Counted from the stretch's first letter, positions 43,296 to 52,715 are shown. The stretch is 64,000 nt of DNA from Bradyrhizobium sp. BR13661 (GCF_029892425.1 NZ_JARXWB010000030.1:36185-100184); one strand, 5' to 3'. The notes: generated by a model not told the origin, from the sequence alone. Numbers and translations: made by a program.

Positions 43296-43422
43296 GTCGT
43301 CCCGGCGAACGCCGGGACCCATAACCCCAGGGAGAAGTTTGGCGAAGATTCGTGGCCCGGTACTGCTACTGTCCACACACGATGGATCACGCGGTATGGG
43401 TCCCGGCGTTCGCCGGGATGAC
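43296..43422. repeat. Long-arm inverted repeat
   Basis: The 28-bp arm at 43296-43323 (GTCGTCCCGGCGAACGCCGG plus ACCCATA) pairs with 43395-43422, with one mismatch, enclosing 71 bp. Each arm is itself a short palindrome (CCCGGCG/CGCCGGG). This is a widely dispersed element type in Bradyrhizobium-like genomes. Confidence 0.85.
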
Positions 43423-43454
43423 AGCGGTGGATTGGCGACGCCGGGTGCTGCTGG

Positions 43455-43566
43455 TGATTATGCCCTTATACAGGTGTTTTGCCCGACGCTGCAAGTCATT
43501 TTCGGTAAGACCGAAATTCCTTTGGCATTTCAACCACCTTTCTACTGTGCATGGGGTTGTTTTCGC
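43455..43566 (+). repeat. Dispersed intergenic repeat, copy 1
   Basis: Shares two blocks with the reverse complement of 62306-62427: an ATGCCCTTATAC / GTTTTGCCCGACG block at one end and CTACTGTGCATGGGGTTGTT plus TTCGC at the other, with a divergent middle. It lies just past the fdsA stop and may be part of its 3' untranslated region. Confidence 0.8.
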
Positions 43567-43572
43567 CGATGG

Positions 43573-46341
43573 CTACTCCGCCGCGTCCTGCATCTCCGCG
43601 CGTTCGGCGCGCGCGGCACAGAACTTGAACTCCGGGATCTTGCCGAACGGGTCGAGCGCGGGGTTGGTCAAGAGGTTGGCCGCCGCTTCCGCGTAGCAGA
43701 ACGGCATGAACACCATGTTTTCAGGCACGTCGCGGTCGGAGCGAACCTTGACCTCGACGGCGCCGCGGCGGGTTTCCAGGCGGATGAAATCGCCGGGCAC
43801 CAGCTTCTTCTTGCGCATGTCCTTGGGCGACATGAACGCGACCGCCTCGGGCTCGATCTGGTCGAGCACCTGCGCACGGCGGGTCATCGAGCCGGTGTGC
43901 CAATGCTCCAGCACGCGGCCGGTCGAGAGCACCATCGGATATTCGTCGTCGGGCAGCTCGTCCGGCGGAATCACCTTGGCCGGCACGATCTTGCCGCGGC
44001 CGCTCGCGGTCGGGAAGCCCGTGGTAAAGATGATCTCGTTGCCGGGCTTGTCGGGCGCGTCGGCCGGATAGGTGACGGCGCCTTCGCGCAGCAGCCGCTC
44101 CCAGCTGATGTTCCTGAGCGAGGGCATCAGCTCCGCCATCTCGGTGTAGACCTCGCCGGGGCCGGAATAGTTCCAGGGCAGCCCCATGCGCTTGCCGATC
44201 TCCTGGATGATCCAGAGATCCTGCCGCGCATCGCCGGGCGGCTTGATCACCTGGCGCGCGAGCTGCACGCGACGGTCCGTGTTGGTGAAGGAGCCGTCCT
44301 TCTCGGCAAACGCCGACGCCGGCAGGATCACGTCGGCGTGGAACGCGGTCTCTGTGACGAAGAGATCCTGCACCACGAGATGATCGAGCATCGCGAGCGC
44401 CTGGCGCGCGTGCTGCAAATCAGGGTCGGACATCGCGGGATTTTCGCCCTCGATATACATGCCCTTGATCTCGCCGGCATGGATCGCGTTCATGATCTCG
44501 ACCACGGTCAGGCCGCGGACGGGATCGAGATCCTGCTGCCAGAGCTTCTCGAAGCTGCCGCGCAGATCGTCGCGGCCGACCGGCTGGTAGTCCGGCAGGA
44601 ACATCGGGATCAGGCCGGCGTCGGACGCTCCTTGCACGTTGTTCTGCCCGCGCAGCGGATGCAGGCCAGTGCCGGGGCGGCCGACCTGGCCGGTGATCAG
44701 CGCCAGCGCGATCAGGCAGCGCGCATTGTCGGTGCCGTGAACGTGCTGGCTGATGCCCATGCCCCAGAAGATGATCGACGATTTTGCGCGCGCATAGGTG
44801 CGCGCCACCTCGCGCAGCGTCTGCGCCGGGATGCCGCAGATCGGCTCCATCTTCTCCGGCGTGAACTCCTTGATCTTCTCCTTGAGGTCCTCGAACCCCT
44901 CGGTGTAGCCGGCGATGTACTGATCGTCGGTCAGGCCTTCGGTGATGATCGTGTTGATCATTGCATTCAGCATGGCGACGTCGGCGCCGGGCTTGAACTG
45001 CAGATGCTTGGTCGCGTGACGCGACAGCGACTGGCGGCGCGGATCCATCACGAACAGTTTTGCGCCGTTCTGCTTCACCGCGTTCTTGATGAAGGTCGCG
45101 GCGACCGGATGGTTCACCGTCGGGTTGGCGCCGATCACCCAGATCACTTCCGCGTCCATCGCCGCCGAGAACGGCGCCGACACCGCGCCCGAGCTCAGAC
45201 CCTCGAACAGCGCCGCGACCGACGAGGCGTGACACAGACGGGTGCAGTGGTCGACATTGTTGGAGCCGAAGCCGGTACGCACCAGCTTCTGAAAGAGATA
45301 GGCTTCCTCGTTCGAGCCCTTGGCCGAACCGAACCCGGCCAGCGCCTTCACGCCCTTCTCGTCACGGATCTTGACGAGGCCTTTGGCAGCGATGTCCAGC
45401 GCTTCGTCCCAGCTGGCCTCGCGGAAATGCGTGAAGGGATTTGCGGGATCGACCTGGTCGTTGGAATCCTTCTTCGCATTCGGCAGCCGCACCAGCGGCT
45501 TTGTCAGGCGATGCGGATGGTGGATATAGTCGAAGCCGAAGCGGCCCTTGACGCAAAGACGGTTGTGATTGGCCGGACCATCGCGGCCCTCGGCATAGAT
45601 CACCTTGTCGTCCTTGACCTCATAGGTCACCTGGCAGCCGACGCCGCAGAACGGGCAGAGTGAATCCACCTTCTTGTCGGCGTAGGTCACGCGGGTCTGC
45701 TTGTCGTCGAGCATCACGGCCGGCATCAGCGCGCCGGTCGGGCAAGCCTGCACGCATTCGCCGCAGGCGACGCAGGTGGACTCACCCATGGGATCGTCGA
45801 AGTCGAACACGATTTTCGAGCCGTGACTCCGATACGCCATGCCGATGACGTCGTTGACCTGCACCTCGCGGCAGGCGCGCACGCAGAGGCCGCATTGGAT
45901 GCAGGCATCGAGATTGACACGCATCGCCGGATGGCTGGCGTCGGTCTCCCAGCGCTCGGCGGCAGGAAAACGGCTCTCGGTCACGCCCGTGGTCTCGGCC
46001 CAGTGCCAGAACTTCGAATCCGGATCGTGGCTGGTCTCGCGCGCCGGCTGGTCGGCGACCAGCAGCTCCATCACCATCTTCTGCGCCGACACCGCACGCG
46101 CGCTCTCGGTCTTCACCTTCATGCCGACCGATGGCGTGCGCTTGCAGGACGCCGCGAGAACGCGCTCGCCCTCGATCTCGACCATGCAGGCGCGGCAATT
46201 GCCGTCCGGGCGATAATCGGGCGCGGGCGAATGGCACAGATGCGGGATCTCGCGGCCCTGGCGCTTGGCGACCTGCCAGATCGTCTCGCCGGGCTTGGCC
46301 TCGACCTGCTTGCCGTCGAGCTCGAACGTAATCTTCGTCAT
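43573..46341 (-). CDS. fdsA: NAD-dependent formate dehydrogenase, molybdenum catalytic subunit
   Basis: 922 residues. Order: a [2Fe-2S] ferredoxin-like domain (CHSPAPDYRPDGNCRAC), a His/Cys-rich [4Fe-4S] segment, two further ferredoxin clusters (CIQCGLCVRACREVQ, CVACGECVQACPTGAL), then the bis-MGD molybdenum domain beginning SLCPFCGVGC. The molybdenum ligand is Cys in DHCTRLCHASS, so this is not a selenoprotein. The protein oxidises formate to CO2 in the cytosol and passes electrons to the FdsB flavin site for NAD+. It overlaps fdsB by 4 bp and follows it in the operon. It needs FdhD and MGD cofactor, both encoded nearby. Confidence 0.96.
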   Translation of the reverse strand: MTKITFELDGKQVEAKPGETIWQVAKRQGREIPHLCHSPAPDYRPDGNCRACMVEIEGERVLAASCKRTPSVGMKVKTESARAVSAQKMVMELLVADQPARETSHDPDSKFWHWAETTGVTESRFPAAERWETDASHPAMRVNLDACIQCGLCVRACREVQVNDVIGMAYRSHGSKIVFDFDDPMGESTCVACGECVQACPTGALMPAVMLDDKQTRVTYADKKVDSLCPFCGVGCQVTYEVKDDKVIYAEGRDGPANHNRLCVKGRFGFDYIHHPHRLTKPLVRLPNAKKDSNDQVDPANPFTHFREASWDEALDIAAKGLVKIRDEKGVKALAGFGSAKGSNEEAYLFQKLVRTGFGSNNVDHCTRLCHASSVAALFEGLSSGAVSAPFSAAMDAEVIWVIGANPTVNHPVAATFIKNAVKQNGAKLFVMDPRRQSLSRHATKHLQFKPGADVAMLNAMINTIITEGLTDDQYIAGYTEGFEDLKEKIKEFTPEKMEPICGIPAQTLREVARTYARAKSSIIFWGMGISQHVHGTDNARCLIALALITGQVGRPGTGLHPLRGQNNVQGASDAGLIPMFLPDYQPVGRDDLRGSFEKLWQQDLDPVRGLTVVEIMNAIHAGEIKGMYIEGENPAMSDPDLQHARQALAMLDHLVVQDLFVTETAFHADVILPASAFAEKDGSFTNTDRRVQLARQVIKPPGDARQDLWIIQEIGKRMGLPWNYSGPGEVYTEMAELMPSLRNISWERLLREGAVTYPADAPDKPGNEIIFTTGFPTASGRGKIVPAKVIPPDELPDDEYPMVLSTGRVLEHWHTGSMTRRAQVLDQIEPEAVAFMSPKDMRKKKLVPGDFIRLETRRGAVEVKVRSDRDVPENMVFMPFCYAEAAANLLTNPALDPFGKIPEFKFCAARAERAEMQDAAE

Positions 46342-48047
46342 TCGGCCGCTTCCTTGAACTCGTCAGGGAAATATTTGATCACGGAGGACAGCGGATTCGA
46401 TGCCGCCTGTCCGAGCCCGCAGATCGAGGCATCGCGCATCGCCTGGCTCAATTCTTCCAGAAGAGCGCGGTTCCAGACCGGCTTCTGCATCAGCTGCGCC
46501 GCCTTCTGGGTTCCGACGCGGCACGGCGTGCATTGGCCACAACTCTCGTCCTCGAAGAACTTCATCAGGTTCAACGCGGCCGCGCGCACGCTGTCCTTCT
46601 GCGACAGGATCACGATCGCCGCCGAACCGATGAAGCAGCCGTATTTCTCCAGCGTGCCGAAATCGAGCGGGATGTCGTCCATCGTTGCAGGCAGAATGCC
46701 GCCGGAGGCGCCCCCCGGCAAGTAAGCGTAGAATTGATGGCCGTCGGCCATGCCGCCGCAATATTCCTCGATCAGTTCGCGCACGGTGATGCCCGCCGGC
46801 GCGAGCTTCATGCCGGGGCTCTTGACGCGACCCGACACCGAAAAGCTGCGCAGGCCATGGCGTTCATGCCGGCCATTGCCCTTCCACCAATCAGCACCCT
46901 TCTCGACGATGTCGCGCACCCACCACAGCGTCTCGATGTTGTTGATCAGCGTCGGCAGGCCGAACAGGCCGACCTGGAACGGATAAGGCGGCTTGTGCCG
47001 CGGCAGGCCGCGCTTGCCCTCGATGCTTTCGAGCAGCGAGGATTCCTCGCCGCAGATATAGGCGCCGGCGCCGCGGCGCATGTGGAGCGTGGGGCCGCCC
47101 GCCGGGAGCTTGGCGATCTCGCGCTCCAGGATCTCGCGCGAGGCCGGATATTCGTCACGCAGGTAAATGTAGACGTCGGAGGCCTGCACCACATGCGCGC
47201 CGATCAGCATGCCCTCGATGAAGCGATGCGGATCGCTTTCGAGATAATAGCGGTCCTTGAACGTACCGGGCTCGCCCTCATCGCCGTTGATCGCCATCAG
47301 CCGCGGACCGGGCTCACCGAGCACCGCGCGCCATTTGCGGCCCGTCGGGAAGCCGGCGCCGCCGAGGCCGCGCAGCGAGGCGTCGTCGAGCCCCTTTAAC
47401 AAATCGTCCGTCGACATCTCTCCGGAGCGCACGCGACCCAGCAGCTTGTAGCCACCGCCAGCGACATAGGCGTCATAGTCAATGTACTTGGGCAGATGCG
47501 CGTGCGTGTCGCCGGCCTTGGCGGCCGCCATGACATTGGCGACGGTCGCGTGATCGACGAAGTTGTGGCCGACTTCCGCTGCAGGCGCCGTGTCGCAACG
47601 TCCGACGCAAGGCGCGCGCACCACGCGGATGCCGGGACCTGAGGCGCTCTGCAGATCCTCGAGCAGCTTTTCGCCGCCGAGCATCGCGCAGGTCAGCGAG
47701 TCGCAGACGCGGATCGTCAGCGGCGCGATGTCGGGCTCGCCTTCCTTCACCACATCGAAATGCGCGTAAAAGGTCGCGGTCTCGAACACTTCGGCGAAGG
47801 CGAGCTTCATCTCGTCGGCAAGCGCGGCGAGATGCGCGGCCGAGATCTGGTGATATTTGTCCTGAATGAGATGCAGATATTCGATCAGCAGATCGCGCCG
47901 CCGCGGCCTGTCGCCAAGCAGTTGCTCGATCTCGTGCGAGGCGGTCGGATCGACCTGACGACCCTTGGGCGTGGCCTTGGCGCGCCGGCGCCCCTCGCCC
48001 GGATGCTCGAACTCTCTGACCTTGTGAACGTCGTCGTTGCTGCTCAT
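46338..48047 (-). CDS. fdsB: Formate dehydrogenase NAD/FMN subunit with fused FdsG domain
   Basis: 569 residues. The N-terminal ~180 are a thioredoxin-like [2Fe-2S] domain of the NuoE/FdsG kind, with Cys in CDSLTC and CVGRC. The rest is NuoF-like, with the NADH site RGLGGAGFPTGRKW, the FMN motif GAYICGEESSLLESIEG and the C-terminal [4Fe-4S] motif ESCGQCTPCRVG. In Cupriavidus FdsG and FdsB are separate proteins; here one gene does both jobs, as in HoxF. It is the first gene of the fds operon; a GntR-like palindrome lies 50 bp upstream of the start. Confidence 0.95.
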   Translation of the reverse strand: MSSNDDVHKVREFEHPGEGRRRAKATPKGRQVDPTASHEIEQLLGDRPRRRDLLIEYLHLIQDKYHQISAAHLAALADEMKLAFAEVFETATFYAHFDVVKEGEPDIAPLTIRVCDSLTCAMLGGEKLLEDLQSASGPGIRVVRAPCVGRCDTAPAAEVGHNFVDHATVANVMAAAKAGDTHAHLPKYIDYDAYVAGGGYKLLGRVRSGEMSTDDLLKGLDDASLRGLGGAGFPTGRKWRAVLGEPGPRLMAINGDEGEPGTFKDRYYLESDPHRFIEGMLIGAHVVQASDVYIYLRDEYPASREILEREIAKLPAGGPTLHMRRGAGAYICGEESSLLESIEGKRGLPRHKPPYPFQVGLFGLPTLINNIETLWWVRDIVEKGADWWKGNGRHERHGLRSFSVSGRVKSPGMKLAPAGITVRELIEEYCGGMADGHQFYAYLPGGASGGILPATMDDIPLDFGTLEKYGCFIGSAAIVILSQKDSVRAAALNLMKFFEDESCGQCTPCRVGTQKAAQLMQKPVWNRALLEELSQAMRDASICGLGQAASNPLSSVIKYFPDEFKEAAE

Positions 48048-48096
48048 GGAAACGCCGCGTTCTCCTCAAAAGCGCGATGATCGAACCGACTCTAAT

Positions 48097-48112
48097 CTCT
48101 GGTATGCCAGAG
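48097..48112. promoter_or_regulatory. Operator-like palindrome upstream of fdsB
   Basis: CTCTGGTATGCCAGAG: 6-bp arms and a 4-bp centre, 50 bp before the fdsB start. The TGGTATGCCA core is of the type bound by FCD-class GntR proteins. A formate- or oxalate-responsive regulator is a natural candidate, but none is encoded next to it. Confidence 0.5.
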
Positions 48113-48205
48113 GCAAGAGAGAATCTAGAACGTCTCCATAGTGCTTTAGGGGGCGGGCAGCCGCCCTGCCACACCCCCTCACGCAGACTGCTCGTAGAAC
48201 CTCCT

Positions 48206-48493
48206 TCAGGTCTTGCTCATGCAATCCTGGATGTAGAACCAGCGGTCGTCTCCAATCAGCCCTTTGGCCTTCACCTCGGCGCGACACGCCTTCAGCTTCG
48301 GCTTGTTGGCCGCCCAGGTGGCCTTCATTTCTTTCAGCTTCTGCATGGTGAGCTTGATCTTGCCCGGCGGCTTGGCGTCGGTCGTCGTCGCGGCAGGCGC
48401 CGGTGTCGCAGGTGCCGTTGCAGTCTGCGCAGACGCGGTATGAAGGCTTGCTGCCAGCAGCATGGCGGCAATGCAGATCCGGGTGCGAAGCAT
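48206..48493 (-). CDS. Small exported PsiF-like protein
   Basis: 95 residues from the Met at 48493, with AGGGGG upstream. Signal peptide MLRTRICIAAMLLAASLHTASAQ, an Ala/Thr/Pro-rich linker, then a Lys-rich helical part ending KACRAEVKAKGLIGDDRWFY, then IQDCMSKT. The C-x-AK-x-KGL-x-GD-x-R...C pattern resembles half of the PsiF repeat of phosphate-starvation proteins. Two Cys may form a disulfide. It sits between fdsB and oxlT but is probably not part of formate metabolism. Function unknown. Confidence 0.7.
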   Translation of the reverse strand: MLRTRICIAAMLLAASLHTASAQTATAPATPAPAATTTDAKPPGKIKLTMQKLKEMKATWAANKPKLKACRAEVKAKGLIGDDRWFYIQDCMSKT

Positions 48494-48583
48494 AGGAATC
48501 CCCCTAGGTCCCATTCTCAATTTGGTCAGGTGAGCATCGCGGGAGGCCGACATGCAGCTTCCCGCGACGATGTGGGCGTGCAA

Positions 48584-50239
48584 TCAGAAGATCTTGATTG
48601 CGCTCTCGAGCGTCTTCCAGACGCCCCAAGCCAAGGGAACACCGACGAAAGCCCAGAACAGCGCCGCCTTGGCATCCAGACCGCCCCTGCCGATACCGAA
48701 CGAGCCATGCTGAATTCCCGCTTCGCTCTTCGCACTGGCCGCCTGCAATCTGGCGACTTCCTCCTCGCTCATATTCCATTTCGGATCGACGGGCTTGATC
48801 AGATAGTTACAGATCAAGCCGGCGATCAGCATGGCGCAGAGGATATACATGGTCGTGTTGTACAACTGATCACGCGGTACGCCGGCGGCGAGCTGGAACT
48901 CGCGAATGTAGTTCACCACCACCGGACCGATGATGCCCGCCGTAGACCACGCCGTCAGCAGCCGGCCGTGGATGGCCCCGACGAACTGCGTGCCGAACAT
49001 GTCGGCGAGATAGGCAGGCACGGTCGCAAAGCCACCGCCATACATCGACAGGATGATGCCGAAGCCGACCACGAACAGCAGCTTCGAGCCCATCGCCGCA
49101 AAGGTCGGCGCCAGCGCGTAGAGCGCGATGCCAAGCAGGAAGAACGTGTAGTAGGTATTCTTGCGGCCCATGTAGTCAGACAGCGAGGCCCAGAAGAACC
49201 TGCCTGCGATGTTGAACAGCGACAAGAGACCAGCAAATCCCGCCGCGATGCCGGCGATGACGGTCTTCTGTTCGGTCGAGAGCTGGCCGAAGGTCAGATC
49301 GGGCAGACCGATCAACTTGCCGGCGAAGATCTCCTGTAACATCGGCGAGGCCATGCCGATCACGCCAATGCCCGCCGATACGTTCAGGCACAGCACCCAC
49401 CAGATCAACCAGAACTGCGGCGTCTTGTGCGCGTTGTCGAGATGCACGTGATGCTCGGTGATCATCGACTTCTTTTCGCTCGGCGGCGTCCAGCCCTCAG
49501 GCTGCCAGCCGACCGGTATCACGCGATAGGCGAAGGCGCCGATCATCATGAAGACGAAGTAGATGACGCCCATCGCGACGAACGTCTCCCAGACGCCGAC
49601 CGAGGTCGGCGTCTTGAAATAGTTGATCAGGAGGTTGGCGAGCGGTGCGCCGATCATGGCACCGCCGCCAAACCCCATGATGGCCATGCCGGTCGCCATG
49701 CCGCGACGGTCGGGGAACCACTTCACCAGTGTCGACACCGGCGAGATATAGCCGAGGCCGAGACCGACACCGCCGATCACGCCGCACCCCAGCCACATGA
49801 TCCAGAGCTGGTGGATGTAGACGCCGAACGCGCCGATCAGAAGACCGCCACCCCAGCAGCAGGCGGCCACTGCCCCTGCCTTGCGCGGTCCGGCGCGCTC
49901 GAGCCAGCCGCCCCAGATTGCGGCGGAGACACCCAGCAGCACGAAGAACAACGTGTACATCCACCCCAGGCTCGCGACCTTCCAGTCGCAGGTCGTGGTG
50001 AACAGTTCCTGCCACAGCGACATGTCCGGGCACGCCTTGCTCTGCGTGATGCCGATCGCGCGCGATAGCGGCAGCCAGAACACCGAGAAGCCGTAGGCCA
50101 TGCCAATGCAGAGATGGATGCAGAGCGCGGCTGGCGGCACCAGCCAGCGATTGAAGCCGGCCTTCGCCACCGTATGCTCGCGATCGAAAATTCCTGCACC
50201 AGCGCCCGAAATCCTTCCAGCGCTCTCAATTGTCGTCAT
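48584..50239 (-). CDS. oxlT: OFA-family MFS antiporter (oxalate/formate type)
   Basis: 551 residues from the Met at 50239, about twelve to fourteen helices. OFA signatures: RWLVPPAALCIHLCIGMAYGFSVFWLPL, GLGLGYISPVSTLVKWFPDRRG, GGGFATVPAYLADMFGT, and a WLIWWVLCLNVSAGIG block. Oxalate/formate antiporters swap oxalate for formate, and the nearby fds operon would consume formate. Other OFA members carry lactate or other acids, so the substrate is inferred from context. An extra ~40-residue loop after helix 1 (KACPDMSLWQELFTTTCDW) and a C-terminal helix lengthen it relative to Oxalobacter OxlT (418). Confidence 0.85.
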   Translation of the reverse strand: MTTIESAGRISGAGAGIFDREHTVAKAGFNRWLVPPAALCIHLCIGMAYGFSVFWLPLSRAIGITQSKACPDMSLWQELFTTTCDWKVASLGWMYTLFFVLLGVSAAIWGGWLERAGPRKAGAVAACCWGGGLLIGAFGVYIHQLWIMWLGCGVIGGVGLGLGYISPVSTLVKWFPDRRGMATGMAIMGFGGGAMIGAPLANLLINYFKTPTSVGVWETFVAMGVIYFVFMMIGAFAYRVIPVGWQPEGWTPPSEKKSMITEHHVHLDNAHKTPQFWLIWWVLCLNVSAGIGVIGMASPMLQEIFAGKLIGLPDLTFGQLSTEQKTVIAGIAAGFAGLLSLFNIAGRFFWASLSDYMGRKNTYYTFFLLGIALYALAPTFAAMGSKLLFVVGFGIILSMYGGGFATVPAYLADMFGTQFVGAIHGRLLTAWSTAGIIGPVVVNYIREFQLAAGVPRDQLYNTTMYILCAMLIAGLICNYLIKPVDPKWNMSEEEVARLQAASAKSEAGIQHGSFGIGRGGLDAKAALFWAFVGVPLAWGVWKTLESAIKIF

Positions 50240-50557
50240 GCACTCCTCCCCTGCAGTCGCCCTTCTGAGCGAGCCTGCCGCTACGATCCTGTTTCTCAGC
50301 CCATTGCAGCGCAGCTGTTGTCCCTGCTGCTCCGCACAATCACCCGACACGCGCCAGGACCGTCACGCGCGTCTGAAAAGTTAACCCCTCGACTGGGGCA
50401 CTACGCCCGATGCGATTTGCAGGCTTCGTGCGTGGCCCGCTGATCCGCGCATCGCAGACGAGACTCAACCTCCGCGCCCGCGCGGACAAAGTCAATTGGG
50501 GCAGAAGCCGTGATCGATGTCGATAGATAAAAGGTCGGTATCGGCGCGGTCACGCGC
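50240..50557. other. Gap upstream of oxlT
   Basis: 318 bp between the oxlT start and the end of the tusA-like gene. It should hold the oxlT promoter and leader. I see no repeat, operator-like palindrome or frame that I can support. Confidence 0.4.
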
Positions 50558-50821
50558 CTAAGAACGCAGCGCACCATTAGCGCTTCCTATCGTACCATTC
50601 GTCTTTTCTATCAAGAACACGATGCGCGCGTCGTTGCGCTCGGTGATCTCCACCGTGTCGCCCGTCTCGCGGATCAGGTTCGGAATGTCAATCACCGACA
50701 ACGGATCGGTGCAGTGGACTTCGAGCTGGTCACCCGGCTGCAATGGTTTCAGCGCCTTGCGCGTTTTAAGGGCTGGCAAAGGGCATTTGAGCCCCGTGAG
50801 ATCGAGTGTCGTTCTAGTCAT
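50558..50821 (-). CDS. TusA/SirA-family sulfur carrier
   Basis: 87 residues. The active-site Cys is in the family motif LKCPLPALKTRKAL (CPxP), followed by the beta-alpha-beta fold VHCTDPLSVIDIPNLIRETG. TusA-like proteins pass persulfide sulfur to tRNA-modifying enzymes or to molybdenum cofactor. E. coli TusA supports FdhD-dependent sulfuration of formate dehydrogenase. It is followed on the same strand by... upstream genes moeA and mobB with a 45-bp gap, so a role in Fds maturation fits the context. Confidence 0.88.
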   Translation of the reverse strand: MTRTTLDLTGLKCPLPALKTRKALKPLQPGDQLEVHCTDPLSVIDIPNLIRETGDTVEITERNDARIVFLIEKTNGTIGSANGALRS

Positions 50822-50866
50822 GAGCGCAACATGGCGGGCGGGATCGATGGCGTCAACGCGAGGACC

Positions 50867-52123
50867 TCAGAGCAGGTCTGCGTAGGACAGGAAACCTACG
50901 CTGTCGCCCGGTTCGACGCGCGTGATGTCTTCGCCCAGTTCGATCAGGCCGTTGGTCTCGATCAGTGACGACAGCAGGCCTGCCCCCTCGCGCGGGAACT
51001 TGATCACCTCCAGCGCGCCATCCTGTGCGCGGCGCAAGGACGCACGAACGTATTCGCGTCGACCGGTCTTCTTCTTATAGGTGAAGGCGGCACGCAGCGG
51101 GATCGGCGTCAGCGGTTCGGGCAGACTGCCGGCGAGCGCCAGAACGGTCGGCCGCACGACATGGACGAAGGTCACGAAGGTCGCGACGGGATTGCCCGGC
51201 AGTCCGATCAACGGCGTGCCGCCGATGATGCCCATCGCCACGGGCCGGCCGGGTTTGATCGCCATCCGCCACAGCACCAGCGAGCCGACGCTCTCGACCG
51301 CCGCCTTGACGTGGTCCTCCTCGCCGGTCGAGACCCCACCGGTGGTGAGGATCAGATCATGCCGGCCGGCAACCAGCTTCAATGCGTTTGCGAGCGAGGT
51401 GCGATCGTCGCGCAGAATGCCGAGATCGGAGACCGCGCAGCCGAGCCGGCGCAACATCGCCATCAGCATGAAGCGGTTGGAATCGAACAACTGCGACGCC
51501 GCACGCGGCTCGCCGGGCGAGGCCAGTTCGTCGCCGGTCGAGAACACCGCGACGCGGATGCGCCTGACGACATCGAGTTGCGTCAGGCCAAACGCCGCGG
51601 CAAGCGCGACATGTTGCGGCCGCAGCCGCTGGCCGGCACGCAGCGCGACGTGCCCGACAGGGATGTCCTCTCCTGCCGGGCGGACATTGGCGCCAGGCTT
51701 CAGCCCGGGTGGAAGCACGACCTTGCCTGATACGTCGATGCGGACGTCTTCCTGCATGAAGACGGTCTCGGCGCCCGGCGGCATCGGCGCGCCCGTGAAG
51801 ATGCGCGCGGTATGGCCGGGCTTGATCGGCGCTTGCGCAAGGCCGCCGGCCTGGATGCGCCCATCAAGCGGAAAAGCCTGCTCTGCGTTGTGCGGAAGGT
51901 CGGCGTTCCCGACGGCGTAGCCATCAACAGCGGAGTTGGTGAAGGGCGGCAACGGCAAGGTAGCGGCGATATCGCGCGCCAGAACACGTCCGTCGGCATC
52001 AACCAACGCCACCGTCTCGAGATCGGCAATCGCATTGACGCGGGCCGAGATCAAGCCAACGGCCTCGTCGACCGACATCATCGGTCCACCGAAAGCAAAG
52101 CAATCGTCAGACAGTTGCGCCAT
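50867..52123 (-). CDS. moeA: Molybdopterin molybdotransferase MoeA (copy 1)
   Basis: 418 residues, the family length. Order of motifs: MSVDEAVGLISARV, LPPFTNSAVDGYAV, AGGLAQ...KPGHTARIFTGAPMPPGAETV, AVFSTGDELA, LILTTGGVSTGEEDHVKA, MGIIGGTPLIGLPGNPVATFVTF. All are intact, so it should insert molybdate into adenylated molybdopterin. It is encoded between mobB (9 bp upstream) and the tusA-like gene, in a cofactor operon serving formate dehydrogenase. Two more MoeA-family genes lie 3.4 kb and more away. Confidence 0.94.
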   Translation of the reverse strand: MAQLSDDCFAFGGPMMSVDEAVGLISARVNAIADLETVALVDADGRVLARDIAATLPLPPFTNSAVDGYAVGNADLPHNAEQAFPLDGRIQAGGLAQAPIKPGHTARIFTGAPMPPGAETVFMQEDVRIDVSGKVVLPPGLKPGANVRPAGEDIPVGHVALRAGQRLRPQHVALAAAFGLTQLDVVRRIRVAVFSTGDELASPGEPRAASQLFDSNRFMLMAMLRRLGCAVSDLGILRDDRTSLANALKLVAGRHDLILTTGGVSTGEEDHVKAAVESVGSLVLWRMAIKPGRPVAMGIIGGTPLIGLPGNPVATFVTFVHVVRPTVLALAGSLPEPLTPIPLRAAFTYKKKTGRREYVRASLRRAQDGALEVIKFPREGAGLLSSLIETNGLIELGEDITRVEPGDSVGFLSYADLL

Positions 52124-52132
52124 GATGCCTCG

Positions 52133-52660
52133 TCAGCGCATCGCCACGCTTCTTGCAACCACTTCCTCGAACGGCATCGCCGCACGCAGCAGCAGTGAAG
52201 CCGCAGCCTCGATATCATCGAGATGGACAGTCGGCAGCCGGGTTTCAACCGCAGCGTCGGTCGCAATCCCGGCAATGCCGGGATCATCAGGAAACAGCAG
52301 CGGCTTGCCATTGGCGGTCCGATGGACCTCAATCTTGCGATGCGGCTCGCGCTTGAAACCCTCGACCACGACGAGATCGACCGGGGACAGCTTGCTCAGG
52401 AGTTCCGGCAGCCGCGGCTCCGCCGCGCCGCGCAATTCGTGCATCAAGGCCCAGCGATTCGACGACGCCACCAGCACCTCGGCGGCGCCGGCCTCGCGGT
52501 GGCGCCAGGAATCCTTGCCGGGCACGTCCACGTCGAACTGGTGATGCGCATGCTTGATCACCGAAACTCGTAGACCCATCGCGTTGAAATGCGGGATCAG
52601 CCGCGTCAACAGCGTGGTCTTGCCCGCACCGCTCCAGCCCGCAAGGCCGATGACTTTCAT
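52133..52660 (-). CDS. mobB: Molybdopterin-guanine dinucleotide biosynthesis adaptor MobB
   Basis: 175-residue P-loop GTPase: Walker A AGWSGAGKTTLLTRLI, VIKHAHHQFDVDVPGKDSWRHREAG, and VVVEGFKREPHRKIEVHR, the MobB fingerprint. It helps MobA attach GMP to molybdopterin. First gene of the mobB-moeA-(tusA-like) operon; divergent from fdhD-mobA, so the whole cofactor set is controlled from a 160-bp region. Confidence 0.94.
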   Translation of the reverse strand: MKVIGLAGWSGAGKTTLLTRLIPHFNAMGLRVSVIKHAHHQFDVDVPGKDSWRHREAGAAEVLVASSNRWALMHELRGAAEPRLPELLSKLSPVDLVVVEGFKREPHRKIEVHRTANGKPLLFPDDPGIAGIATDAAVETRLPTVHLDDIEAAASLLLRAAMPFEEVVARSVAMR

Positions 52661-52715
52661 AACAGCTCAATCTCCGCCAACGGCTCGCAGGCCGATGGAA
52701 CCTCCGGCCTCTCCC

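Noticed and set aside
43276..45663. 795-codon open frame on the + strand
   Set aside because: It lies antisense to fdsA, whose motifs are unambiguous. The His/Arg/Asp-rich translation is a high-GC shadow.
43573..46341. Selenocysteine in the formate dehydrogenase active site
   Set aside because: The active-site codon is Cys (DHCTRLCHASS); no in-frame TGA is present.
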